DNA from: Bin87 sp965232895 | GTDB taxonomy: Bacteria > Chloroflexota > Dehalococcoidia > Lucifugimonadales > UBA3495 | Direction: 5' to 3' | NCBI GenBank assembly: GCA_965232895.1 | Contig: OZ247430.1 | Span: forward strand, 1,488,001 to 1,552,000 | Length of the DNA: 64,000 nt | Shown here: positions 1 through 8,868 of the stretch, one piece after another | How the letters are laid out: each line of letters opens with the position of its first letter | How positions within the stretch are numbered: the first letter of the stretch is position 1 | The notes under the pieces: model-generated | Told to the model about the DNA's origin: nothing | Databases searched by the model: none | What the model saw: the letters and a program-made list of their open reading frames with translations, nothing else | Position numbers and translations under genes: made by a program

Positions 1-2761
1 GCAGCTCTTCATCGATCACATCCGGCTCGTCCGCGCCACCGGGCATTTGGGTTTCGATTGGCGCGGCCAATTCGTTGAGTTCCACCGCCTCCCACAGTTC
101 GTCGTGGTTGGTCATGTAGTCGGCAATGATGGCGGCGGTGGTTTTTTGGCCCTTTGCCGGGCGACGCATGCTCAATATCAGGTGGTCCCGCGCCCGGGTT
201 GTTGCCACGTACATCAGGCGGACGTGCTCTTCCGCGGACATCCGGTTGTCCAGTTCGGCCAGCTCCTCGAAACCTGGCGTGGCGAACCGCGCCCCGGCAG
301 AACCGATGCCCACTTCGACCCGGCCACTGGTACGGTCCACGATGACGGAATTGCCACCCCTTGCCGGAGCCGAATTGATGCCGGTGAGGATTACGACGGG
401 GAACTCCAGCCCCTTGGAGCCGTGTATGGTCATGACCCGCACGGCGTCCTCGTCCGATTCCGGGACCGGGGCCTCGGTAACGCGCGCGCCTTCGCTGATC
501 TGATCGTCCACCCACTGCAGGAACGCTCGCAGCGTGGAACCGCCGGCCCGGTTGAAGCGTCCCGCCTGTTCCACGAGGAACCGGTAGCGCCGCCACTGCT
601 CGCGCATCCTCGGGTAGCCGACAGCCGTTTCCATCAACCCGCGTTCGCGAACGAACCGGTCGATCAGGGCGCCGGTGACCTCAACCAGACGAGCGCGGTG
701 GAATGACCGCAACACCTCGAACGCGCCGAGCGCCACTTCATCCCCATGGTTTTGGGCGGCGTTGGCCAGGTAGTCAAAGCTGCCTCCGTTGGCGCGGTGA
801 CGCAGCAGGTCAACATCGCTGCACCCGAAGGCGGGGGAGCGGAGCGCGGCCACCGTGGCCACCTGGTTGGCCGGATCGTCGATCGCTTTCAGGCAATTCA
901 GCAGGTCGCGGATTTCCTGGGTCTCAAACACCAGGGACGCGCTTTCCAAACGGAAGGGCAGGTCCGCCGCCTCCAATCCGCGTTCCAACGCCGCCAGACC
1001 GGTCCGACGCGGCATGAGGATACACACGTCCGAGTAGCGCACCTGGCGGTAGGTTTCGTACCCGTTGCTCCCGGTTGCGGCCTGGTCCAGGGTTTCCCAC
1101 TGCTCGGCGACCATTTGCCGGAGCAGGAGGCCGATGTCGGTTGATTCTTGCTGCCGGATTTCGCCTATCGGGGCGTCGACGGCTTCATCGCCCAGCCGCC
1201 ACACCCGCGGCCGATGGGGGTTCCCGGTATCGCCGACCCACAGGGCGGACATCGCGTCGTACCCAGCCTGGAGGCTCCCATCATCCCCCTCTGTGTCCGG
1301 TGTATCCTGCATCCACTGCTGGAACAGGTGGTTGACCCAACCGATAACGGGTGTTTGAGACCGGAAATTCTGCACGAGTTTGAGGGTGCGGCCGCCGGAT
1401 TGTTCCATGCTCCCTTGCAGACGTTTCATCTGGCCGACGTCGGCGCGGCGGAAACGGTAAATCGATTGCTTGGGATCGCCGACCACGAAAAGTTTTCCCG
1501 GTTCGGGGTGGATCCGGTCCCACGGTATTGCTTGGTCAGGTTCCGAGCTTTCGGCGCGCGCCGGCTCAGCCAGGAGCATGGCGATTTCGGCCTGGATCGG
1601 GTCAGTGTCCTGGGCCTCGTCGATCAGCAAATGGGTGTAACGGTCGCGAAAGTAGCCGCGAACCGTTGCGCTGTCCCGTAACAATTCACGGGCCCAAACC
1701 AGCAGGTCGTGAAACTCCGCGCGACCCTCGGAGCGGCGTTTGCGCACGTATTCCAGCGCCATCTGGCGCAGGTCCTCAAGAACGGGCGCGAGCGCCGCGC
1801 GGCGGGCGTTTTCGATCTCCTCGCTCGCCTGCCAGTCCAGTTCACCCAGGATGTCTTTCAGCCGGGCGCAGGCATTCCTGCCGCTGTCCGGGTCGGTGTT
1901 CCAGTCCCCCTGGCGGCCCCGTCCTTGACGCAGGGGCAGTATGCCCAACAGGAGCCGGTAATCGTCTGTCGCGCCGGACGTTGCCGCCGGCCAACGGTGG
2001 AGCAAATCCAACCGGTCCACGACGTGGTCGTACAGCGGGTCGCCCGTGCCGTTCTTCGAGCAGGAGCACAACCTTTCCAATTCGGGCGCAACGGCACGGA
2101 GCGCCTCGATGACAGAAGACTGCGGAACGTCCGCGTCGAGGAAAGTGACCTCGGACAAATCGCTGTAGTTTTGGTGGAACGCCCGGGCGATGGTTCTCAG
2201 GTGGGTCAGGGTCAAGCCCAGGGTCAGGGCCAATGCCAGGTGGGGCTCCAGGTCAGTCTCGCCATCGAGATGGCGGTCAAGCCACGCGCTCCACTCCTCT
2301 TCGAACTTGATGCTGGCGAGGATCTCGTCGCTGGTCTCGAAGGACGGAGGCAGGCCAGCCTCCAGAGGACGCTCGCGCAGGAGGTTCCCGGCGAAAGCGT
2401 GGAGGGTGCAAATGTCTGCCCGGTCCAGGTCGGCGATCCCCTGGTAACAGCGGTCGCGCTCGGTCGGGTCGCGCTGGTCATCGACAGAGGCCGCCTCCAG
2501 GTTAGACCGGACGCGGTCGCGCAACTCGGCGGCGGCGGCTTCCGTGAAGGTGATGGCGGCGACACGGTCCAGGGTGGTCGTTCCGGTAGCAACCAGGTTG
2601 GTGACTCGCTGGACGAGGCTGGTCGTTTTGCCGGTGCCCGCGCTGGCCTCCACAAACAGCGTCGCTCCCAGATCTGTGTCGATGGTTTTCCTGGCATCCT
2701 CATCGACCGGGACGAAGCCCACTTGCCCGCTATCCGAAGTCGCCGCTTGCGTAGATGTCAT
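1..2761 (-). CDS. AddA-like UvrD/Rep superfamily I helicase (partial, C-terminus beyond window)
   Basis: This is probably the helicase half of an AddAB-type helicase-nuclease that resects double-strand breaks for recombination. Reading from the ATG at 2761 I see, in order, Walker A EASAGTGKTT, motif Ia AAITFTEAAAAELRDRV, the AddA-typical ICTLHAFAGNLLRERP, motif II LIDEAQDTDPIQ, motif III GDPKQSIYRFRRADV and motif VI MYVATTRARDHL. About 920 codons are present and the frame stays open to base 2, so the C-terminal region, where AddA carries its nuclease, is not visible. The start codon overlaps the stop of the AddB-like gene in an ATGA arrangement, so the two are translationally coupled. The identification rests on motifs and partner; a stand-alone UvrD-like helicase is less likely. 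Confidence 0.9.
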   Translation of the reverse strand, partial: MTSTQAATSDSGQVGFVPVDEDARKTIDTDLGATLFVEASAGTGKTTSLVQRVTNLVATGTTTLDRVAAITFTEAAAAELRDRVRSNLEAASVDDQRDPTERDRCYQGIADLDRADICTLHAFAGNLLRERPLEAGLPPSFETSDEILASIKFEEEWSAWLDRHLDGETDLEPHLALALTLGLTLTHLRTIARAFHQNYSDLSEVTFLDADVPQSSVIEALRAVAPELERLCSCSKNGTGDPLYDHVVDRLDLLHRWPAATSGATDDYRLLLGILPLRQGRGRQGDWNTDPDSGRNACARLKDILGELDWQASEEIENARRAALAPVLEDLRQMALEYVRKRRSEGRAEFHDLLVWARELLRDSATVRGYFRDRYTHLLIDEAQDTDPIQAEIAMLLAEPARAESSEPDQAIPWDRIHPEPGKLFVVGDPKQSIYRFRRADVGQMKRLQGSMEQSGGRTLKLVQNFRSQTPVIGWVNHLFQQWMQDTPDTEGDDGSLQAGYDAMSALWVGDTGNPHRPRVWRLGDEAVDAPIGEIRQQESTDIGLLLRQMVAEQWETLDQAATGSNGYETYRQVRYSDVCILMPRRTGLAALERGLEAADLPFRLESASLVFETQEIRDLLNCLKAIDDPANQVATVAALRSPAFGCSDVDLLRHRANGGSFDYLANAAQNHGDEVALGAFEVLRSFHRARLVEVTGALIDRFVRERGLMETAVGYPRMREQWRRYRFLVEQAGRFNRAGGSTLRAFLQWVDDQISEGARVTEAPVPESDEDAVRVMTIHGSKGLEFPVVILTGINSAPARGGNSVIVDRTSGRVEVGIGSAGARFATPGFEELAELDNRMSAEEHVRLMYVATTRARDHLILSMRRPAKGQKTTAAIIADYMTNHDELWEAVELNELAAPIETQMPGGADEPDVIDEEL

Positions 2762-5700
2762 CAGTCACCCTCCCCGTCGGGTTCGGCGAGTTGCAGATAG
2801 CCCGACAGGACGTTGTCGGACTTCTTCCGCTCCCAAAGGTCGCTGCGCCGCGTGGGGCAGATCGCGTCGAAATCGCAGTACTGGCAGTTGGACGGCCCAT
2901 ATCGGCCGGGGGGTCCGGGGTTGGCCGGGAAGAGCCCGGCGCTGATGCCGTTGACGATGCTGGTGACACCCTCGCGGAACCGTTCCGCCATGGATTCGTC
3001 GGTGATGTTGAAGCGCGCGGCGGGGACGAGTTGAAATCTGCCCCGATTGGTGTTGAACCAATAGGCGGCGGACACGGTAGTGGCGTCGGGGAACAGCGCG
3101 CGCGCCGCCAGCGAATAGACACCCAACTGGAGGCGACGGCCCTGATCGATCGGGTCAACCTCCAGTCCTCGATATGGCTCGGCGCTACCCGTCTTGTAGT
3201 CGACCACCAGGACCCTTTGACCATCGCTGCTGATGTCCATGCGGTCGATCATGCCCCTGAAGTTGATTCCGGTTTCCGGTTCCGCAACTTCGATGGTGTC
3301 ACCGCCGAACCCGAACCTGATCTCCACGCGGACGTCCGCGGTTTCGTTCGCCCTGCGCAACCCGGAGTCGGTTTCCAGGAAAGCCTCAAGGTCGGACAGG
3401 ATTTCGGTTTTGGCCATGTCCCACAGCAATCGCTTGCCGGTCACGCCGCGGGCCTCGGCATCGCGGAATCTCTGCGCCGCGACGATCATCAGGCGTTCCC
3501 GGTCGCTTTCGCTCCACGGCTCGCCCGGTGGCGGCAGATTGCCGCTTTGAACTCTTTCGGCGATGAACCGTTCCAGTATCTCGTGGATCAGCGTGCCGCG
3601 GTCCAGGGCGCTGATGGAGAAGATTTCCTCGGGAGTGTCCAGCGAGCCGAGCCTGAGGACGTAAGCCAGGAAGTACCGGTACGGGCAGGTTGCCCACGAT
3701 TCCAGGGCGGTCGGCGATATCGGCGACCCACCCGGGCCGATGTCGAACCGATGGGTGGCCTCGATGCCAGAAAGGTCACCGTCGAACTCGGTCAGCCGGC
3801 GCTGGGATCTTTGCCGTCCCAGCTGGACGGCTCGGGCCAGAGGATCCCTCCGGGCGAAGGGATGGTCGCGCAGATTCCGCTCATGGTTTCGCCATTCCAG
3901 CAGCCGATTAAGCCGGTAGTCCCATTCGTCCGCGGGAGCGATTGCGTGCGCATTGGCGAGGGCGCGTTCGGGCGAGTCGTCCGCGGTAAACCAATCGTGA
4001 TCACCCAGCCCGGGCACATCACCGCTCCTTATCGGAACGCCGGCCAGCTCTGACGCCTGTTCCAGGAACCAGCGCGACGGGTAGGCCTGCCTTTGCGATG
4101 CGGCGTCGGCCACCGGGTAGGTGAGCGTGCGACGGGGCGCCGATGCGACGGCAGCGAGGTATTCGTAGCGTTCTTCCGCCATGCGCACGTGGATGCGGTC
4201 CTGCCCGCCGGCGGCCAGCCAGTCCGGCTCCGTCAACAATGGGTCGCGACGAGGGGACGGGGGAACCGCTCCCTCGATCATGCCGACCATCCAGACGGCA
4301 TCGAAGGTCATTCCGGCCGCGCCGGCAAAGGACGAAACGAACACGCCCTGCCCGGTTGGTCCCAGGTGCCCGAAAGGAGCCTGCGTCAACTCCGCGACCA
4401 TCTGGCGGAATTCGGCCAGGGTGGTGCGGTTATGCACGCTGTCGGCGGCGGCGAATTCATCCAGCAGTCTCTCGATACGCTCCCGGGCGTCGTCTCCCGG
4501 CCCACCCGCGTCGATTGCCAGGTAATGATCCAACAGGCCTTTGGCCCACGCTGCGAAATCTCTCCAGGAACTGCCGTCGGCAGGCGGCTCCAGGTCACCG
4601 GCGAGTTGGTCGATAAAGGTTCGGATGTCTTGTGCAACGGCCGCTTCGGATCGCATGCCGCGGGCGCGGGACGCGCTGATTTCCCCGTCGGTCTCCCTCC
4701 GGTCAGCATCAGTAGCCAGGCGCTGCGCGTGGGCATCCAGCCGGTCACGCCACTGTTGCCGGCCGGCGACGATGCCGGCTTTCCTGGTGACGACGTCCCA
4801 TTGGCTGGGACTGAAACCAGCGCCGGAGCCGACCGGCATTTGCACTGGGCAACCGCTCAGCCAGGCCATCACATCGGATCTTGGGAACCGGCTCCCGCAC
4901 ATCTCCAGAAGGCCGCTCAACGCGCGGCCGGGGCCGGTGTTGGCCAGCGGCTCGCGGTCGGGCCCCGCCATCGGTATGCCGGCCATGCGCAGTTCGTCGC
5001 GAATCAACGAAGCGTACGGATCGGCCATTCGATAGAGGATTGCCATACGGTGCAGCGGGGTGCGGTTCTCATTGAGTTCCCGGACGATTTGCCGGAGGAC
5101 CCAGCGCAGTTCGTCATGTGCCGTGGGCGCGACGTGCAGTCGGGCGGAACCGGCGAGGATGGGGGTGTCTTCGACGGCGGTCGGGGCTCCGGCGGCCGGT
5201 CGCATCTTGCGGCGCAGACCGTCTGCCAACGCGTGGGTGGACTCGTCGGCGATTGCGTCACCGGTGGCGCCCAGGAGCGCCGCGCATCGGTGGCGCTCGG
5301 TGATGGCTTCCATCAACCTGACTTCGCCCGGTGAAAGCCCGTGCGGCAGGTAGAAAATTATCAGTCCCAGATCGCCCAATCCCGGAGCGGCGCCGGCGTT
5401 CACCGCGGCCGTCGCCGCCTCCGCCAGGTCCTCGGCGTCGTACCATTCGTCGGCGGTAATCCGGCAAAAACCGTCGTGCAGGCGCGCCATTTCGCCCGCG
5501 ACTCCGCCGCGGGCTGCCAGCGCGGATCGCAAGACCTCGTCAGAGTTGCGGAGCTGACGGAACGCGGAGCGGACACTGGATTGAGTGCTGGGATGCCCGG
5601 ATACACTCTGCAATGGTCCGTCGGTTTGCGCCAACACCTGCCGCACTACCAGGGTTTCCAGCACGGCCGTCAGCGGCTTGCGACCCTGTTCATCCAGCGC

Positions 5701-5943
5701 GGCCGCACCGAGCAGTTCCGACAGGAAGGACACCGGCATGAAGCGGACGTTGGCAAACCCGTTGCGTCCCAACTCCTGGCGCAACGACAAGCCGGCGTAC
5801 CGCGTAGGGGTGACCACGGTCACCGGAGCAAGCGCATCGCCGCGCTTTTCTTCTGCGATGAGCCGCCAAAGTTCGCGGGGCAATTGCGAGGATAATCTTT
5901 CCACGAAAAGGCGTGACCGGTCGGAGTTTCCAGATTGATACAT
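2761..5943 (-). CDS. AddB-like PD-(D/E)XK nuclease / inactivated helicase subunit
   Basis: A 1060-residue partner of the downstream AddA-like helicase. The N-terminal two thirds resemble a superfamily I helicase fold without a Walker A lysine (VTVVTPTRYAGLSLRQELG near residue 45), as is common for non-motor AddB proteins. The C-terminal third (from about 740) is a RecB-type nuclease: RGTLIHEILERF, IDRMD and VVDYKTG supply the catalytic carboxylates and lysine. Cys753 (WATCPYRYF) with Cys1020, Cys1023 and Cys1029 (NCQYCDFDAIC) match the four-cysteine Fe-S clasp around AddB nuclease domains. It is the first gene of a two-gene operon. The start ATG at 5943 has no strong Shine-Dalgarno sequence. 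Confidence 0.9.
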   Translation of the reverse strand: MYQSGNSDRSRLFVERLSSQLPRELWRLIAEEKRGDALAPVTVVTPTRYAGLSLRQELGRNGFANVRFMPVSFLSELLGAAALDEQGRKPLTAVLETLVVRQVLAQTDGPLQSVSGHPSTQSSVRSAFRQLRNSDEVLRSALAARGGVAGEMARLHDGFCRITADEWYDAEDLAEAATAAVNAGAAPGLGDLGLIIFYLPHGLSPGEVRLMEAITERHRCAALLGATGDAIADESTHALADGLRRKMRPAAGAPTAVEDTPILAGSARLHVAPTAHDELRWVLRQIVRELNENRTPLHRMAILYRMADPYASLIRDELRMAGIPMAGPDREPLANTGPGRALSGLLEMCGSRFPRSDVMAWLSGCPVQMPVGSGAGFSPSQWDVVTRKAGIVAGRQQWRDRLDAHAQRLATDADRRETDGEISASRARGMRSEAAVAQDIRTFIDQLAGDLEPPADGSSWRDFAAWAKGLLDHYLAIDAGGPGDDARERIERLLDEFAAADSVHNRTTLAEFRQMVAELTQAPFGHLGPTGQGVFVSSFAGAAGMTFDAVWMVGMIEGAVPPSPRRDPLLTEPDWLAAGGQDRIHVRMAEERYEYLAAVASAPRRTLTYPVADAASQRQAYPSRWFLEQASELAGVPIRSGDVPGLGDHDWFTADDSPERALANAHAIAPADEWDYRLNRLLEWRNHERNLRDHPFARRDPLARAVQLGRQRSQRRLTEFDGDLSGIEATHRFDIGPGGSPISPTALESWATCPYRYFLAYVLRLGSLDTPEEIFSISALDRGTLIHEILERFIAERVQSGNLPPPGEPWSESDRERLMIVAAQRFRDAEARGVTGKRLLWDMAKTEILSDLEAFLETDSGLRRANETADVRVEIRFGFGGDTIEVAEPETGINFRGMIDRMDISSDGQRVLVVDYKTGSAEPYRGLEVDPIDQGRRLQLGVYSLAARALFPDATTVSAAYWFNTNRGRFQLVPAARFNITDESMAERFREGVTSIVNGISAGLFPANPGPPGRYGPSNCQYCDFDAICPTRRSDLWERKKSDNVLSGYLQLAEPDGEGD

Positions 5944-6017
5944 ACGGCTGTCCGTGAGGGCTGGAGATCAGGGAAGGAGTAACAAGATACAGCATCCAAC
6001 GACGCCGGCAAACGCCG

Positions 6018-6045
6018 GTAAGCGCGGCGGGGCCGCCGCGCTTAC
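6018..6045. repeat. perfect 12-bp inverted repeat hairpin
   Basis: GTAAGCGCGGCG and its exact reverse complement are separated by four bases in the gap upstream of the AddB-like gene. It could act as a rho-independent-type structure between divergent units, but no T-run follows on either side. Apart from this hairpin I see nothing else in 5944-6171. Confidence 0.5.
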
Positions 6046-6171
6046 GTCGGATAGTGGATCAATTGGTGTTCGTACATCTTTGCCAACTCGGGCCGGCGAT
6101 GAGTGGCGCAATGCAACCAAGCCTTTGACAAAGTATCGTCCATTTAATTAGCATCACCCATAGGGTGAAAG

Positions 6172-6492
6172 ATGGAAGTCATTTTCCGGACCAATCAGCT
6201 ACGGCGATGCTATGAGGAATCCGCCAGAGCAAACCGGCAGTCAGAGCAAACCAGCAGTGGGGAGCAGACGTGGCCCGCCGGTACATACTCCGCATCAATC
6301 GTCTCTACGCCATCAGCAATTTTCAGGAGGTTTACACTGTCCAGTCATTTCATCTGCATCCTCTACGGTCATCGGGGAGAGGGGAACCCTCTATCCGCTT
6401 AACTGGCTGGAAGGTGGCGTCTCATCGTTACAAAAGGCGATACGGAGGAAAGCGTAATCATAGAGGAGGTGAGCGACCATTATGACGACTAA
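6172..6492 (+). pseudogene. HigB/RelE-family toxin, frameshifted remnant
   Basis: The 107-codon interval codes for a HigB-like mRNA interferase in three pieces. The N-terminus (MEVIFRTNQLRRCYEESARA) is in the frame of the ATG at 6172. The middle (ARRYILRINRLYA, FHLHPLR, SIRLTG) is in another frame from about 6265. The C-terminus (RWRLIVTKGDTEESVIIEEV) returns to the first frame and ends at TAA 6490-6492, overlapping the antitoxin start. Read straight through, the first frame stops at TAA near 6400. Two compensating shifts therefore break the gene while preserving total length. It is a decayed toxin unless these are sequencing errors. Confidence 0.75.
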
Positions 6493-6784
6493 ACCCCCGC
6501 GTGTGTATTCCGATCTGGCGATACCGCCCGGCGAAACTCTGGCGGAGGAACTCGAAGTCCGCGGCATGACCCACGAGGAACTGGCGGCCAGAATGGGCTG
6601 CTCCCCTCAGGTGATAGATGAGATTGTCCGAGCGGAGAGAGCCATCACGCCCGAGATAGCAAGCGCACTAGGCAAGGCGCTGGGCGGATCCTCGCAGTTC
6701 TGGACCAATCTTGAAGCAGACTACCAGATGACGCTGGCGCAGCAGCGGGGGCGGAAAGCGCCTCCGGCGGAACCGGATCAATAG
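6482..6784 (+). CDS. HigA-like XRE-family antitoxin
   Basis: A 100-residue helix-turn-helix protein: the stretch GETLAEELEVRGMTHEELAARMG, then SPQVIDEIVRAERAITPEIA and LGGSSQFWTNLEADY, is characteristic of HigA antitoxins that neutralise HigB and repress their own operon. The ATG overlaps the last codons of the damaged toxin in the usual HigB-HigA order. The reading frame is intact although its toxin is not. A second, more damaged copy of the module lies at 40223-40881. Confidence 0.85.
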   Translation: MTTKPPRVYSDLAIPPGETLAEELEVRGMTHEELAARMGCSPQVIDEIVRAERAITPEIASALGKALGGSSQFWTNLEADYQMTLAQQRGRKAPPAEPDQ

Positions 6785-7625
6785 CATTTCGCCGGCGTAA
6801 TACTTCCGGCTGGATTCTTGCCACGTTGCCGGTTTAGTAAAAGTCCCGTTGGCGTCGGTTATTTGCGGCGGTAGCCGGTTGTTGGCAAAATGTCGCCGGT
6901 TGATGGCGACGTATGACCATGAAGTCGCTTGCGCCAAGGCCCGGCTGCGCTGTCTGGCTGGCTGTGGGCTGATTATCCCCACCGGCTTGTTGAACCGCTG
7001 GCGGGCGGCCGTCACGGGAGCGATCAGGTCGGAATCGTTGGATATTACCACCACCTCATCGCAGTCATTATCGAAGCAGTCCAGCAACACAGGTAAATCG
7101 CACCATCGCCGTCATTCCTGCTTTCGCAGGAATCCAGTGGTCGCATTTGTCAAATACACTTCAAATTCGTTCATTCTACGACCGAATGGACTCCGGCTTT
7201 CGCCGGAGTGACGGGCGTGGAGCCTATGGTGCGATTGCCCTGTCCAGCAACAGCGCGGTAGTGAGGTTGACGTCGGTGCGCTTCTCCTCGGTCCGCGTAA
7301 CCCGCACTATGGCCGGACTGTCTGGCGTGGGATTGTTGGTCAGGGGCATTAGCACGTCCCGCACAACGAACAGACCATAGTGGATGCTTACCTTGGGCAG
7401 GGTTGCCAGAGCGCGCAGATAGACCTGCTGCCTCGCGGCGGCGGTGGAGTCGCGGGGCGTGTTGTGGGCCTGCGCCGTAAAATACCGGACACGCTTGACA
7501 GCGCTGCCGGGAGTCAGGGCGTCGCAAAAGGTTTGCAGGTTCAGCCATTTGAACTGCGGCCAGCGGTTCTTCAGGGAACCGTGGTACAGGTTGAACCCGT
7601 CCACGTATAAATTGACGGTGGGCAT
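6785..7625 (-). pseudogene. NYN-domain (LabA/DUF88-like) RNase gene split by a small transposon
   Basis: The 5' part (7625 to 7243) encodes MPTVNLYVDGFNLYHGSLK and continues to VNLTTALLLD. The 3' part (from 7089 leftward) encodes CFDNDCDEVVVISNDSDL and then NKPVGIISP. Both halves match NYN-domain nucleases, with the metal-binding Asp in VDGFN and in NDSDL. Removing bases 7090-7242 plus one copy of a 10-bp direct repeat joins the halves in frame as ALLLDCFDND. As it stands the first half runs into the element and stops at a TAG. The original C-terminus is unclear: the frame stays open into the antisense of higA (to 6668), although NYN proteins usually end near the KPATW motif. Confidence 0.8.
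7090..7242. mobile_element. 153-bp MITE inserted in the NYN gene, with target-site duplication
   Basis: The ends are imperfect inverted repeats: CAGGTAAATCGCACCAT on the left and the reverse complement of CAGGGCAATCGCACCAT on the right (15 of 17 match). The element is flanked by the perfect direct repeat TCCAGCAACA at 7080-7089 and 7243-7252. It encodes no protein. Its interior contains the CGTCATTCCTG...CAGGAATCCAG palindrome that recurs elsewhere in this window. It is a non-autonomous element presumably moved by a transposase encoded elsewhere. Confidence 0.85.
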
Positions 7626-7735
7626 AAACGGCAACGCTGCCAGCAAAAATGCGAAGACCGCCTTACGGCGGCCTCGCGCCCTGCCACCGAGCGAGCAGGA
7701 AAAGGTGCGTGGGGATTATCTCAGCCAACGACCCA

Positions 7736-7963
7736 TCAAGACTTATCCTGTGGCGCCTTGGCTTCTGGTGATGGCGGCGATGGCAACTTGCCGCCGGGTG
7801 GCCTACCCGGCGCCCAAGCTTTGACAGTAGTTATCAATTTAGGACCAGCGCCAAGTTGGACAACCTCGCCTTCTATCATCGGCATAACGTCATCAGGGGT
7901 AAATCCCTCTTGAATTGCTTCGCCGTCAGGCTCGTTCATGTTTGTCATTTTCGAATGTCTCAT
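7736..7963 (-). CDS. small hypothetical protein with KAWAPGRPPGGKLP motif
   Basis: A 75-codon reading frame (or 67 codons from the ATG at 7939, MNEPDGEAIQEGF) of unknown function. The N-terminal half is acidic and the C-terminal tail is rich in Pro, Gly and Lys. The motif KAWAPGRPPGGKLP also appears, with one change, in the neighbouring ORF upstream, so the two share a duplicated segment. It could be a genuine small protein or a repeat-derived open frame. Confidence 0.35.
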   Translation of the reverse strand: MRHSKMTNMNEPDGEAIQEGFTPDDVMPMIEGEVVQLGAGPKLITTVKAWAPGRPPGGKLPSPPSPEAKAPQDKS

Positions 7964-8120
7964 AGTCGTTGCCGTTTCGTCGCTTAGTTGGGTCAGGCAA
8001 TTTACCCCCTGGCGGCCTACCGGGTGGCCACGCTTTGGGGGAGGCTGCCCGCGGAGCCGTGCTATCGACCAGACTCCGTATTTGCTTGCTGTCGGTCTTC
8101 TTGGGACGAGATGGCATCAC
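7926..8120 (-). CDS. small hypothetical protein with KAWPPGRPPGGKLP motif
   Basis: A 64-codon basic reading frame whose end overlaps the start of the next small ORF. It contains KAWPPGRPPGGKLP near the middle, nearly identical to the C-terminal motif of its neighbour. No known domain is recognised. It lies between the membrane-protein gene at 8142-8858 and the disrupted NYN gene, all on the minus strand. Confidence 0.35.
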   Translation of the reverse strand: MMPSRPKKTDSKQIRSLVDSTAPRAASPKAWPPGRPPGGKLPDPTKRRNGNDYETFENDKHERA

Positions 8121-8141
8121 GCACCTCCTCTGCCTGCTATC

Positions 8142-8858
8142 CTACACTGATTTCAGCATATCATAAAACGTGGTTGCAGCCCATCCCTGAGCGGATTGAG
8201 AATGTTGTGAGTGCTTGAGATTGTAAAAGTACGAATATATTAGGACAGTTTCGACTTCTGCTGACACGATAAACTCGAAAGGCTCATGGTGATATTCGCC
8301 GGGCTCTATGACTAACTCATTACGACCCAACCCCTTGGAAACATTTTCCACAACAGGCCAGTCAATATCTGAATGATCTTCAGAGCGGAACGCGTTAACA
8401 TACAAATTTTCAATACCTTCGTCACTCAAGGGGCTGATTTGGTGCATACGAAAGAAAAAGTCGCGGATTTCCACCTTCACTTTCGAGCTGTTGTGAAGCG
8501 TTACTATCACCCCGATATGTACGTACTGAGCTCCGACGGCCCGGTGCGTAACCACCTGAGTGATGGTGAGGTGCGGCTCAAAATCACGGAACAGCTGTAG
8601 CTTGCGGTACGCAAAAATCCCGCCGGTTATGATTAGAAAAGCCCAGAAAAAAGCCTGGACGATGCCGACCACATCCCGGATTCTGCTGATGTCGGTAGCG
8701 CTGGTCGCAGCACTACCGGCGGCGTCGGTCAGCCAATAGTTCAGCCCTGCCACCGCCGCTGCCAGAAACAGCAGCACTCCGGCTACTATCAAAACCTCAA
8801 TCACCGCCGTCCGACGATAGGATCGTAGTCGATGCCATAGACCGCGCATATCCAACAA
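8142..8858 (-). CDS. hypothetical two-helix membrane protein
   Basis: A 238-residue protein with two predicted membrane helices (about residues 18-43, VIEVLIVAGVLLFLAAAVAG, and 65-85, VVGIVQAFFWAFLIITGGIF). These are followed by a soluble domain of about 150 residues with alternating beta-like segments (YVHIGVIVTLHNSSKVKVEIRD...). No family is recognised. It lies just downstream (10 bp) of the large restriction-modification gene on the same strand, so the two may be co-transcribed. A role accessory to that system is possible but not shown. Confidence 0.7.
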   Translation of the reverse strand: MLDMRGLWHRLRSYRRTAVIEVLIVAGVLLFLAAAVAGLNYWLTDAAGSAATSATDISRIRDVVGIVQAFFWAFLIITGGIFAYRKLQLFRDFEPHLTITQVVTHRAVGAQYVHIGVIVTLHNSSKVKVEIRDFFFRMHQISPLSDEGIENLYVNAFRSEDHSDIDWPVVENVSKGLGRNELVIEPGEYHHEPFEFIVSAEVETVLIYSYFYNLKHSQHSQSAQGWAATTFYDMLKSV

Positions 8859-8868
8859 ACTCCTACCT

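Noticed and set aside
1709..2800. Long plus-strand open frames opposite the AddA-like gene (also 47-706 and 2755-4053)
   Set aside because: They are antisense shadows caused by high GC third positions. The minus-strand frame contains every helicase and nuclease motif, while these translate to Val/Gly/Arg-rich sequence with no domain.
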